From Kordiimonadaceae bacterium UBA4441 (GTDB lineage Bacteria; Pseudomonadota; Alphaproteobacteria; Sphingomonadales; Emcibacteraceae): a stretch of 30,337 bases of DNA. This document shows, piece after piece, positions 1 to 8,154 of the stretch. The stretch lies in contig DGPL01000047.1 in NCBI GenBank assembly GCA_002390425.1, positions 8,316-38,652 on the forward strand, written 5' to 3'. Each line of letters starts with the position of its first letter. The stretch's first letter is position 1. The notes beneath the pieces were generated by a model, which worked only from the letters and a program-made list of their open reading frames with translations, had not been told where the DNA came from and ran no database searches. A program made the translations under genes and the position numbers.

Positions 1-487
1 AGAACTTTAAGGCAGAAGCATTATATAACCCATTGTCAGGACTATTATTCTTACCAAGTGAAAAGACGGCTCGAGACCCTCCAACATTATGAGAAAATAA
101 ATTTGCACCAGTATAGCCTAAAAGCGGATTAGAGATATCAAAAGAAAGCGATGGATTATATTGGTAATCCTGATCAACAGTAATTGAATAACCAGAACCA
201 CTATCGTCACTCAAAGAGATGATGGGACGAATACTATCATTTGTATCCCTAAGTTGAATATACTGATCATCGTCGTCTGGTGTCTCAAGAAACTGGATAA
301 AATCTTGACCAAGTTCTTCTGTGATAATTTCGTCATAATTGATAGGAGAATTTTGTTCAGTAGGCCCTTTATAATTAGGATTCAAACGAATCTTGTCATC
401 AGCATGAGCAATAGAAGACACATAAAGTGCTCCCAACATGCCAAAAAAGGTCGCGATAACGCGTATGTTTGTGTCCTTAAATTTCAA
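1..487 (-). CDS. Secreted protein of unknown function, N-terminal part only
   Basis: An open frame runs leftward off the window edge with no stop, giving about 162 residues. The N-terminus is a plausible Sec signal peptide: basic residues, a hydrophobic stretch around IATFFGMLGALYVSSIA, and a likely cut after AHA before DDKIRLNP. The mature part is acidic and rich in Ser, Asn and Asp, with no cysteines or motif that I recognise. The start is uncertain. There is no early ATG upstream of residue 17. TTG at 487 opens the frame without a good ribosome binding site. An ATA codon nine codons in (460-462) has AAGGA at a good distance and would give a compact signal peptide. An in-frame stop lies just upstream of the TTG. 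The function is unknown. Confidence 0.6.
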   Translation of the reverse strand, partial: MKFKDTNIRVIATFFGMLGALYVSSIAHADDKIRLNPNYKGPTEQNSPINYDEIITEELGQDFIQFLETPDDDDQYIQLRDTNDSIRPIISLSDDSGSGYSITVDQDYQYNPSLSFDISNPLLGYTGANLFSHNVGGSRAVFSLGKNNSPDNGLYNASALKF

Positions 488-828
488 TTTATAAACCAGA
501 TTTAATTAATAATAGTCTTTAAAATTCAACTGTTTACAGCCTATAGATACGAATAACATTGATTAACCACATCTCATGGTTAACAAATATTACACAGAAT
601 CCTAATCTAAGTATATAGAAATAAAATAGAAATTCAATCATTTGAGTCATTTAATTGTGAAATATTGAATTATTTCTACAAAGTTGTTTAAAAGATGATA
701 AACAACTTTATCTAATTTGATGCAGTGGTTATGATGCACGAAAATGTTTCATCTATTCACTGTGGATTAATGAAGCAAATGTAACTTCGTGAAATGGAAT
801 AAATATAAAAATGTTACAGGATTTTTCA
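488..828. other. Divergent AT-rich intergenic gap with two inverted repeats
   Basis: This stretch separates the leftward secreted-protein gene from the rightward DUF3576 gene and should hold both promoters. I see no convincing ORF. It contains an inverted repeat TTAACCA/TGGTTAA (563-569 and 577-583, 7-nt loop). It also contains a perfect 11-bp inverted repeat AAAGTTGTTTA/TAAACAACTTT (680-690 and 699-709, 8-nt loop). Neither is followed by a T-run, so operators or an mRNA hairpin are more likely than terminators. Confidence 0.5.
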
Positions 829-1278
829 ATGAAGGGCTTATTGACCAGTTTTATAGTGTTAATTGCATTATCAATAACCGGATGTGACACCCGAACAGAT
901 ATAGGCGAGCCTCGTGTCAATTTAGTTGCGGCGGATGAAGTCTATGAAATTGGTGTTAACGCATATCTTTGGCGTGCGGCTCTGGACACTCTTTCTTTTA
1001 TGCCAATGTTATCGGCTGAACCGATTAGTGGCACTATTCTTTCAGATTGGAAAATAAACCCTGCAGATTCTAATGAACGTACAAAAGTTGACGTTTATAT
1101 TGTAGGAAAAGAACTTCGTGCAGATTCGTTAAATGTGACCGTTCACCGGGAAATGTTGCAAAATGGTAATTGGATGACAGCTGAACCAAGAGCGAATGCT
1201 GAAGCACAAATCATTCAAGCAATTACTATTCAAGCGAGATTATTGCGTCGCGATAATGCGCCAATAACATCATTTTAA
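829..1278 (+). CDS. DUF3576-family lipoprotein
   Basis: Small outer-membrane or periplasmic lipoprotein of the alphaproteobacterial DUF3576 family; molecular role unknown. The N-terminus is a lipoprotein signal, MKGLLTSFIVLIALSITGC, with Cys19 as the lipidation site. The body carries the family core (GVNAYLWRAALDTLSFMP, then ILSDW, then TKVDVYIVGKELRAD). I chose ATG 829 over ATG 811 because AGGA at 818-821 lies seven bases before it and the resulting signal peptide is compact; ATG 811 would add six residues. It sits directly upstream of leuS, as in many alphaproteobacteria, and is probably co-transcribed with leuS, lptE and holA. The family assignment is confident; the function is not known. 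Confidence 0.88.
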   Translation: MKGLLTSFIVLIALSITGCDTRTDIGEPRVNLVAADEVYEIGVNAYLWRAALDTLSFMPMLSAEPISGTILSDWKINPADSNERTKVDVYIVGKELRADSLNVTVHREMLQNGNWMTAEPRANAEAQIIQAITIQARLLRRDNAPITSF

Positions 1279-1310
1279 TATACCTAATTGTATTTTCAGG
1301 AATTTAGAAA

Positions 1311-3875
1311 ATGACACGCTATAACGCTGGGTCTACTGAGGCAAAATGGCAAAAAATATGGGCAGAAAATGATACTTTCTGCGTAACAGAAGACCGTAGC
1401 CGACCAAAATATTATGTGCTTGAAATGTTTCCGTATCCTTCTGGAAAAATTCATATGGGCCATGTGCGTAATTATACGCAAGGGGACGTAGTCGCTCGTT
1501 ATAAAAGGGCCAAAGGTTTTAATGTACTTCACCCGATGGGTTGGGACGCTTTTGGTATGCCCGCAGAAAACGCAGCAATGGAACATAATGTTCACCCAGC
1601 GAAATGGACATATGAAAATATTGATCATATGAAAAATCAGCTAAAACGAATTGGTTTTTCGTTTGATTGGTCCCGTGAATTAGCAACCTGCGATCCAGAA
1701 TATTATGGTAAAGAACAATCAATGTTTATTGAATTCGTTGAGGCGGGATTGGTTTATAGAAAAGAATCTTGGGTCAATTGGGATCCAGTTGATAATACAG
1801 TACTTGCCAATGAGCAAGTCATTGACGGTAAAGGGTGGAGAAGCGGTGCTACTATTGAGCGTAAAAAATTAAACCAATGGTTTTTTAAAATAACTGATGC
1901 GGCGGATGATCTCGATGCGGAGTTGGATAATCTACCCCGGTGGCCGGAAAAAGTGCGCATCATGCAAAAAAACTGGATCGGCAAATCAAAAGGAATGCAC
2001 CTAACTTTTGATGCAACTGAGACAGCTGATCAAATTACGGTTTACACGACACGCCCTGATACTATTTTTGGTGCTTCTTTTGTGGCAATTGCTGCGGATC
2101 ACCCACTCGCAACTCAATATGCTGAAAATAATCCAGAACTAAAAGAATTTATTGAAGAATGCCGTAAACTTGGCACAAGCGAAGAAGCGCTTGAAAAGGC
2201 CGAAAAGAAAGGCTTTAAGCTAGATTTAAATATGCTACATCCATTTATGGATGATTTAAAATTACCTGTTTATGTCGCAAATTTTGTATTAATGGAATAT
2301 GGAACGGGGGCCGTATTTGGGTGCCCTGCGCATGATCAGCGTGATTTGGATTTTGCACGTAAATATAATTTAAATGTTCAGGCTGTCGTAATTCCTACAG
2401 GTGAAGACGAAGCAACATTTTCTGTTGATAATATTGCTTATACGGATACGGGATTAATTGGCAATTCTGATTTCTTAAATGGCATGACCATAGAAGAGGC
2501 AAAAGCAAAGATCATAGAGCTCGGGGAAGCAGGTGGTTTCGGAAAAGCAAAAACAAATTACCGTTTGCGCGATTGGGGTGTGAGCCGCCAGCGATATTGG
2601 GGTGCACCTATTCCAATGGTCTATTGTGATGATTGTGGTGTAGTTCCGGTCGGAATAAGTGATCTTCCCGTGGTTCTTCCAGAAGATATTACTTTCGATA
2701 AACCGGGTAATCCTCTAGACCATCACCCAACATGGAAGCATGTAAATTGCCCAAAATGTTCTAAGCCAGCAATACGTGAAACGGACACGTTTGACACATT
2801 TATTGATAGCTCATGGTATTTTGCGCGTTTTGCCTCTCCACATTCAGATCTTCCTTTTGATAAGGGAGCGGCTGATTATTGGTTACCTGTTGATCAATAT
2901 GTAGGTGGTGTGGAGCATGCGATTTTGCATTTATTATATTCAAGATTTTATACCCGTGCCATGAAAGAAGTAGGGCTTTGTGATGTGAAAGAACCCTTTG
3001 ATGGTCTATTTACACAAGGCATGGTCTGCCATGAAACTTACCAAGATCAAAATGGCGATTGGATTAACCCAGAAGATTTGACAAAAAAAGAAGATGGAAG
3101 CTTTGTTGTGGCTACTACCGGCGAAACTGTCACAGTTGGCGGCTCCGTAAAAATGTCAAAATCGAAAAAGAATGTTGTCGACCCAACGGCCATTATTGAC
3201 ACGTATGGTGCTGATACGGCGCGCTGGTTTATGCTGTCCGATAGTCCTCCTGAGCGTGACCTCGAATGGACAGAAGAGGGTGTCGAAGGTGCTTGGCGTT
3301 TCACACAACGCTTATGGCGTGCGGTAACAATGTCTCTTGAAGAAAATTCTATTGGAATGGAAGAGCCAAGAGATTTTTCAAAAGACGCAAAAGACTTGCG
3401 TCGAATAACTCATTTATCAATTGATTCAATTGGTAAAGACATTGAAAATTTCCATTTTAATGCGGCTGTGGCACAAACATATAAATATGCCAATGCCATT
3501 TCATCTTTTAAGCCGGATGGATCCGATGGTGATAAATATGCATTATTTGAAGCCATAAAAACTATTATTTTGATCACCGCACCGATGATGCCTCATCTTG
3601 CTGAAGAAATGTGGTCGCTTATTGGTGGTGAAGGCTTGGTTTCTGATGCCCCTTGGCCAGTGGCAAAATCTGAATTAATGCAACAATCTTCTGTGATTGT
3701 AGTTGTCCAAGTTCAAGGCAAATTAAGGGACAAACTCGAAGTTGCGAAAGATATGGATAAAGCAGAACTTGAAGAACTTGCACTGGCTTCAGAGAAAGTT
3801 CAAGCATTTACGGATGGAAAAGAAATTCGCAAGGTTATTGTTGTTCCAAATAAAATTGTTAATATTGTCGTTTAA
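1311..3875 (+). CDS. leuS: Leucyl-tRNA synthetase
   Basis: Class I aminoacyl-tRNA synthetase that charges tRNA-Leu in the cytoplasm. At 854 residues it is of normal bacterial length. The ATP-binding HIGH motif appears as HMGH at residues 48-51, and the KMSKS loop at 614-618 (KMSKSKKNVV). The CP1 editing domain lies between them, with the threonine-rich TTRPDT segment. CDDC and CPKC pairs near residues 440-485 suggest a zinc-binding insert. The C-terminus has the anticodon-binding and small C-terminal domains ending in VVPNKIVNIVV. The start at 1311 has AGGA nine bases upstream. It is followed 22 bases later by lptE. Confidence 0.99.
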   Translation: MTRYNAGSTEAKWQKIWAENDTFCVTEDRSRPKYYVLEMFPYPSGKIHMGHVRNYTQGDVVARYKRAKGFNVLHPMGWDAFGMPAENAAMEHNVHPAKWTYENIDHMKNQLKRIGFSFDWSRELATCDPEYYGKEQSMFIEFVEAGLVYRKESWVNWDPVDNTVLANEQVIDGKGWRSGATIERKKLNQWFFKITDAADDLDAELDNLPRWPEKVRIMQKNWIGKSKGMHLTFDATETADQITVYTTRPDTIFGASFVAIAADHPLATQYAENNPELKEFIEECRKLGTSEEALEKAEKKGFKLDLNMLHPFMDDLKLPVYVANFVLMEYGTGAVFGCPAHDQRDLDFARKYNLNVQAVVIPTGEDEATFSVDNIAYTDTGLIGNSDFLNGMTIEEAKAKIIELGEAGGFGKAKTNYRLRDWGVSRQRYWGAPIPMVYCDDCGVVPVGISDLPVVLPEDITFDKPGNPLDHHPTWKHVNCPKCSKPAIRETDTFDTFIDSSWYFARFASPHSDLPFDKGAADYWLPVDQYVGGVEHAILHLLYSRFYTRAMKEVGLCDVKEPFDGLFTQGMVCHETYQDQNGDWINPEDLTKKEDGSFVVATTGETVTVGGSVKMSKSKKNVVDPTAIIDTYGADTARWFMLSDSPPERDLEWTEEGVEGAWRFTQRLWRAVTMSLEENSIGMEEPRDFSKDAKDLRRITHLSIDSIGKDIENFHFNAAVAQTYKYANAISSFKPDGSDGDKYALFEAIKTIILITAPMMPHLAEEMWSLIGGEGLVSDAPWPVAKSELMQQSSVIVVVQVQGKLRDKLEVAKDMDKAELEELALASEKVQAFTDGKEIRKVIVVPNKIVNIVV

Positions 3876-3897
3876 AGGAAAACTTTAAGGGTCTTAT

Positions 3898-4440
3898 ATG
3901 ATCGTACGTCATAAATTCATCAAAGCTTTTGTCAGTCTTATTTGTTTATTGGTGCTGTCTTCATGTGGGTTTAAGCCTATGTATGGCCAAAATACGGCGG
4001 GCGGAGCCGAACTGGCACAATTGATGGCTAATATTGATATTGATCCGGTTAGAAGCCAAACGGGTCGACAAGAAAGACTTTCTCAACTTTTAGAAAATAA
4101 TCTTAGAGATCGAATCTCTACTTTAAATGCAACAGGAGAAACCAGTTATATTTTAAGAACGAATTATGAAGTGATCGAGCAAGGGTATGGTATTAGAGAA
4201 GACGAATCTGTAACACTTATAAACTTAAGATTGATAGTAGAATTTGCATTGGTGGATATTGAAAGTGATAACGCCATTATGGATGGAACAGCCAGAGCGA
4301 TCGTGACATATGATTTGGTTCAATCGGACTTTTCAAACATGACGGCGCGTCAAACATCTTTAGAACGTCTCGCCGAAGAAGCATCCAATCAAGTTATAAC
4401 CCGCGTTGGAACATTTTTAAGCAATAATCAGAAAAGTTGA
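3898..4440 (+). CDS. lptE: LPS-assembly lipoprotein LptE
   Basis: Outer-membrane lipoprotein that plugs the LptD barrel and helps insert lipopolysaccharide into the outer leaflet. It has 180 residues. The lipoprotein signal ends in LVLSSC, and the sequence right after the cysteine, GFKPMYG, is characteristic of alphaproteobacterial LptE. The remainder shows the family pattern of alternating strands and the conserved NLRLIVEF-like segment. The ATG has AAGGG six bases upstream. It lies between leuS and holA, the usual alphaproteobacterial order, which supports the call despite low sequence conservation in this family. Confidence 0.92.
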   Translation: MIVRHKFIKAFVSLICLLVLSSCGFKPMYGQNTAGGAELAQLMANIDIDPVRSQTGRQERLSQLLENNLRDRISTLNATGETSYILRTNYEVIEQGYGIREDESVTLINLRLIVEFALVDIESDNAIMDGTARAIVTYDLVQSDFSNMTARQTSLERLAEEASNQVITRVGTFLSNNQKS

Positions 4441-4444
4441 ATAA

Positions 4445-5479
4445 ATGAAACTTTCTTACCGTGATATTGATGCTCAAGTTAAAAATCTTTCGCCGCAATA
4501 TCAGGCCGTTCTTATTTATGGCCCAGATGAAGGTCTGGTGCGCGAACGAGCAACGAAGATCGCGAAACAAGTCGTTGAGGACCTACAAGATCCTTTTCTA
4601 GTGGCCAATCTTGATCCAGATACGCTTAAAAAAGAACCCGGACAATTAGCAGACGAAGTTGCCGCCATATCCATGATGGGCGGAAGGCGTGTTATTCGCG
4701 TGGAGGGGGCCGCTGAAAATGCTACTAAGGCCGCGGAAAGCTTTTTGACAAATCCTGTCGGCGATGGACTTGTTGTGATAACGGCAGGTAATCTTAGACC
4801 TACATCTGGTTTAAGAAAATTGTTCGAAAAAGCAAAAAATGCAGCTGCACTTCCTTGTTATGAGGACAATCAAGCGTCACTGGATGCTCTTATCCATGAA
4901 GTCATGCGTGAAAATGGATTAACAATAGATCAGGATGCTGCCGCATTTTTACAGATGAATTTGGGAAATGATAGATTGGTTTCACGAAGTGAACTAAATA
5001 AGCTATCAATTTATATGGGACCACAAGAGACACGTGAAAGTGATATGGTTACATTAGATGATGTTTCTGCATGTGTTGGTGATAGCGGTGCTTTAAGTAT
5101 CGATACAATCACAAACGCAACCATTAGCGGTGACCTTAAACGTCTGGATGACACACTCTTTAAAGCTTTTAATCGTGGCGAAAATGCAATTGCGGTATTA
5201 AGATCACTTTCAAGAAAAATTGGGCGTATGCATTTAGCTCGTGGATATATGGATCAAGGGTTCTCAGCAGATCAAGCAATGGGAAAATTAATTCCAAAAG
5301 TTTTTGCGATGGAAGCTCGCCGCTTTAAATCGGATTTGGGAAAATGGACCACAGGCAGGTTATCAAGTGCCATGGCTATTACGTCCGGTGCAGAACAAGA
5401 TTGTAAAACAACAGGAATGCCAGTTGAAGCGATCTGTGCAAGAGCCTGCTTACGCATCGCCAACGCCGCGAAACAATAA
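4445..5479 (+). CDS. holA: DNA polymerase III subunit delta
   Basis: Delta subunit of the clamp loader, which opens the beta sliding clamp. It has 344 residues, the usual size. The N-terminal domain begins with a strand then YGPDEGLVRERA, the degenerate P-loop region of HolA. The middle carries ELNKLSIYMG and DVSACVGDSGALSID, typical of domain II. The C-terminal helical domain holds the FKAFNRGENAIAVLRSL region. It starts four bases after the lptE stop, so the two are translationally close. No parA/parB pair follows; the next gene is an unrelated transporter after about 150 bases. Confidence 0.95.
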   Translation: MKLSYRDIDAQVKNLSPQYQAVLIYGPDEGLVRERATKIAKQVVEDLQDPFLVANLDPDTLKKEPGQLADEVAAISMMGGRRVIRVEGAAENATKAAESFLTNPVGDGLVVITAGNLRPTSGLRKLFEKAKNAAALPCYEDNQASLDALIHEVMRENGLTIDQDAAAFLQMNLGNDRLVSRSELNKLSIYMGPQETRESDMVTLDDVSACVGDSGALSIDTITNATISGDLKRLDDTLFKAFNRGENAIAVLRSLSRKIGRMHLARGYMDQGFSADQAMGKLIPKVFAMEARRFKSDLGKWTTGRLSSAMAITSGAEQDCKTTGMPVEAICARACLRIANAAKQ

Positions 5480-5503
5480 TTAAGTATGTATTGATACTCT
5501 CTT

Positions 5504-5552
5504 AAGGTCTATTATTTTAAACTTTCATAAATATTAAGACCTAGTGTTTTTT
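5504..5552 (+). terminator. Candidate Rho-independent terminator after holA
   Basis: AGGTCT (5505-5510) can pair with AGACCT (5537-5542), with further imperfect AT pairing inside the loop, followed by TGTTTTTTAG. It sits just after the end of the leuS-lptE-holA run. The stem is short and AT-rich, so this is a weak call. Confidence 0.4.
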
Positions 5553-5631
5553 AGTTATTATTATTTTATGGACGTCATACGCTCAAGTCATTAGTCTAGC
5601 AGACTATAAAAACAAAATCTGGGAGTTTTAA

Positions 5632-7011
5632 GTGGCACATGTAAATCAGGAAAAATGGTCTTCGGGGACGGCCTTCTTGCTCGCGGCAATCGGCAGTGCG
5701 GTTGGATTAGGAAATATTTATCGTTTTCCATATGTCGTAGGTGAAAATGGAGGAGGCGCCTTTGTGATCCTTTATCTCGGGATCGTTCTTTTCTTTGGTA
5801 TACCACTCGTTATGACAGAATTAACAATTGGGAGGCGACGTCAACTCCCTCCCGTTACCGCATTTACGGAACTCTCAGAAGGTAAGAAAAGTCAACCATT
5901 TTGGAAGTTTATCGGCTTTACCACCATTCTTACACCACTTGGTATTTTAGGGTTTTATTTTGTGATCGCAGGTTGGACACTAAATTATGTGGTTAGCATT
6001 ATAACCGGGCAACTCAGTGATCTTCAGGAAGGGCAAACTCAAGCAGTTTTTGCTGAAATGATGGATAGCCCGGGAACACTAATTTTCTGGATGACTTTAA
6101 GTGTGGCGATTACTGCTTTTATTATTTCGCGCGGAATTAAAGCGGGCCTCGAAAAAGCCGTAAATATTTTGATGCCAATGTTATTTCTTATCTTGGTTTC
6201 ACTTGTTATCTATTCTTTCTTTAATGGTGGGATTAAAGAAACATTTGAATTTATGTTCACGCCTGATTTTGAAAAAATTAATATGAGAACTGTACTAGAG
6301 GCGACCGGACAAGCATTCTTCTCACTTTCTCTTGGTAGCGCGACCATGCTTGTTTATGGTTCATATTTACCAAAAAATGAAAGTATCCCGAAACTCGCGT
6401 GCGGCGTTGCGTTTGCTGATACATTTGTGGCATTAATTGCTGGATTTGCAATCTTTCCAATTATCTTTACCAATGGTCTTGAACTTGATAGTGGACCAAA
6501 TCTGGTTTTTGTGACGCTTCCGGTCATTTTTGATCAAATGCCTTTTGGTCAAATCTTTGGTATTCTTTTCTTCTTGTTGTTGGCTTTTGCAGCAATTACG
6601 TCAACAATTTCTCTCTTTGAACCAGCGGTTTCAAACCTCGAAGAGCGCGGCATATTTACACGTCGTAAAGCGTCACTTGTTGTTGGGTTGGGACTATGGT
6701 GTCTTGCCGCACTTTCTGCTCTATCGATGAACGTACTATCTGATGTTCGGCTTCTTACTTTTAATGATACGGTCGCGGGTAAGAATATTATGGATATTCT
6801 TGAATATATGTCCGCTAACGGAATGATGCTGTTTAATTCACTCTTTGCAGGTATCTTCTTGGGTTGGGTTTTAAACCGAAAAGAAGCCCTTGAAGAGCTT
6901 GGCTTGGGGGACAGTATTCTCTTTAAATTCTGGCGGGGTATAATTAAATTTGTTGTACCGATCGTTGTCGGATATCTCATCATTGATTTCTTAGGATATG
7001 GATTTATTTAA
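5632..7011 (+). CDS. Sodium-dependent transporter of the NSS (SNF) family
   Basis: Inner-membrane sodium-coupled importer with the LeuT fold, usually carrying amino acids or related amines. The 459 residues are typical of the short bacterial branch. TM1 contains the family signature AIGSAVGLGNIYRFPYVV with the unwound GLGN segment that builds the sodium and substrate sites, followed by ENGGGAF and a conserved TIGRR loop. Repeated hydrophobic segments continue to the C-terminus. The start is GTG at 5632, supported by GGGAG six bases upstream. Its stop is six bases before the flavoenzyme gene, so the two form an operon: uptake followed by oxidation of an amino acid. The substrate cannot be read from the sequence. 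Histidine is possible because of the nearby hut genes, but no HutC operator is visible upstream. Confidence 0.95.
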   Translation: MAHVNQEKWSSGTAFLLAAIGSAVGLGNIYRFPYVVGENGGGAFVILYLGIVLFFGIPLVMTELTIGRRRQLPPVTAFTELSEGKKSQPFWKFIGFTTILTPLGILGFYFVIAGWTLNYVVSIITGQLSDLQEGQTQAVFAEMMDSPGTLIFWMTLSVAITAFIISRGIKAGLEKAVNILMPMLFLILVSLVIYSFFNGGIKETFEFMFTPDFEKINMRTVLEATGQAFFSLSLGSATMLVYGSYLPKNESIPKLACGVAFADTFVALIAGFAIFPIIFTNGLELDSGPNLVFVTLPVIFDQMPFGQIFGILFFLLLAFAAITSTISLFEPAVSNLEERGIFTRRKASLVVGLGLWCLAALSALSMNVLSDVRLLTFNDTVAGKNIMDILEYMSANGMMLFNSLFAGIFLGWVLNRKEALEELGLGDSILFKFWRGIIKFVVPIVVGYLIIDFLGYGFI

Positions 7012-7017
7012 TAGAAT

Positions 7018-8154
7018 ATGATTAAAGCTGATTTTATTGTCATAGGCGCCGGCATTGCTGGCGCCTCTGTTGCTTATGAACTTAGTAAGCATGGAAAAGT
7101 GATCGTCTTAGAAAGAGAAAGCCAACCCGGTTATCACACGACTGGACGAAGTGCAGCCGTTCTTGAGACAACATATGGTCAAGGTGACCCTGCCATTTAT
7201 GCATTAACCAAAACCAGCAGCATATTTTTAGAAAACCCGCCTTCAGGATTTACGGATGCAAAGCTCTTAAATTGGCGGGGGAAACTTTATATTGCTCCAA
7301 AGGATGATCGCGATAAAGTTATCGATAGATATGAAAAATTAATCAAGATTACCGATGATGTAAAACTTGTTAATCGTGAAGAAATTAGAAATATCGTTCC
7401 AATTATAAATGATAATTATAGTGACCTTGGTTTATACCTTGAAAATGAATTGGCGGATATTGATGTGCATGCGCTTCATGAAGGATATATGAAGGGTGCA
7501 AAATCGCGCGGCGCAGAATTCATTACGAATGCAGAAGTATTAAAAATTTCAAAGACAAATGTAGGGTGGTGCTTAGAAACGAATGCCGGTGACTATTTTG
7601 CGCCAATTATTGTAAATGCTACTGGTTCATGGGTGGACGAAATTGCGAAAATGGCAGGTGTTAAAGAAATCGGAATTCGTCCGCAAAGACGCACGATGGT
7701 CGTCGTCGATGCGCCAGAGGGAATACTCGATATAGATAAATGGCCAATGGTTGTAGAACTAGTAGACACCTTTTATTTTAAATCAGATGCAGGAAAAATT
7801 ATCATTAGCCCTTGTGATACGTCCCTTTCTGAGCCATGTGATGCGCAACCAGAAGAAATTGATGTTGCATATGCGGCCCATTATTTTCATGAGTGCACAG
7901 ATATAGAAATACGTAAAGTTGAACAAAAATGGGCTGGTCTTCGAAATGGCACAAAAGATAAATATCCTGCACTCGGATTTGCACCCGATGCGGATGGGTT
8001 TTTCTGGCTCGCCGGTCAAGAAGGTATTGGTATCATGACATCACCGGCAATGTCACGCATAGCAGCTTCTATAATAATGGGTGAAGAAATTCCAAAAGAC
8101 ATTCGTGATGTCGGGATTGATTTATCTATAATTGATGTGAAACGTTTCTTTTAA
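7018..8154 (+). CDS. FAD-dependent amino-acid oxidoreductase, D-arginine dehydrogenase-like
   Basis: Flavoenzyme of the D-amino-acid oxidase (DAO) superfamily, expected to oxidise an amine or D-amino acid to the imino acid. The dinucleotide-binding motif is at the N-terminus (GAGIAGASVAYELSKHG, residues 10-26) with ERESQPGYHTTGRSAA after it. By remembered comparison it resembles Pseudomonas DauA throughout. It keeps the tyrosine at residue 53, the RR pair in RPQRR, the tyrosine in FYFKSDAG and the arginine in WAGLR that bind substrate there. The DauA residues His48 and Glu87 appear as Val48 and Lys89, so D-arginine is an unlikely substrate. It is co-transcribed with the NSS transporter. Its stop overlaps the hutI stop on the other strand in the shared TTAA at 8151-8154. 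Confidence 0.88.
   Translation: MIKADFIVIGAGIAGASVAYELSKHGKVIVLERESQPGYHTTGRSAAVLETTYGQGDPAIYALTKTSSIFLENPPSGFTDAKLLNWRGKLYIAPKDDRDKVIDRYEKLIKITDDVKLVNREEIRNIVPIINDNYSDLGLYLENELADIDVHALHEGYMKGAKSRGAEFITNAEVLKISKTNVGWCLETNAGDYFAPIIVNATGSWVDEIAKMAGVKEIGIRPQRRTMVVVDAPEGILDIDKWPMVVELVDTFYFKSDAGKIIISPCDTSLSEPCDAQPEEIDVAYAAHYFHECTDIEIRKVEQKWAGLRNGTKDKYPALGFAPDADGFFWLAGQEGIGIMTSPAMSRIAASIIMGEEIPKDIRDVGIDLSIIDVKRFF

Noticed and set aside
254..505. Rightward 83-codon open frame near the left edge
   Set aside because: It is the complement of the leftward secreted-protein frame, which has a clear signal peptide and better composition.
5480..5631. A HutC operator before the NSS transporter, which would tie it to histidine use
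   Set aside because: No GTnTAnAC palindrome is present; only a short AGTAT/ATACT dyad (5483-5498) is seen.
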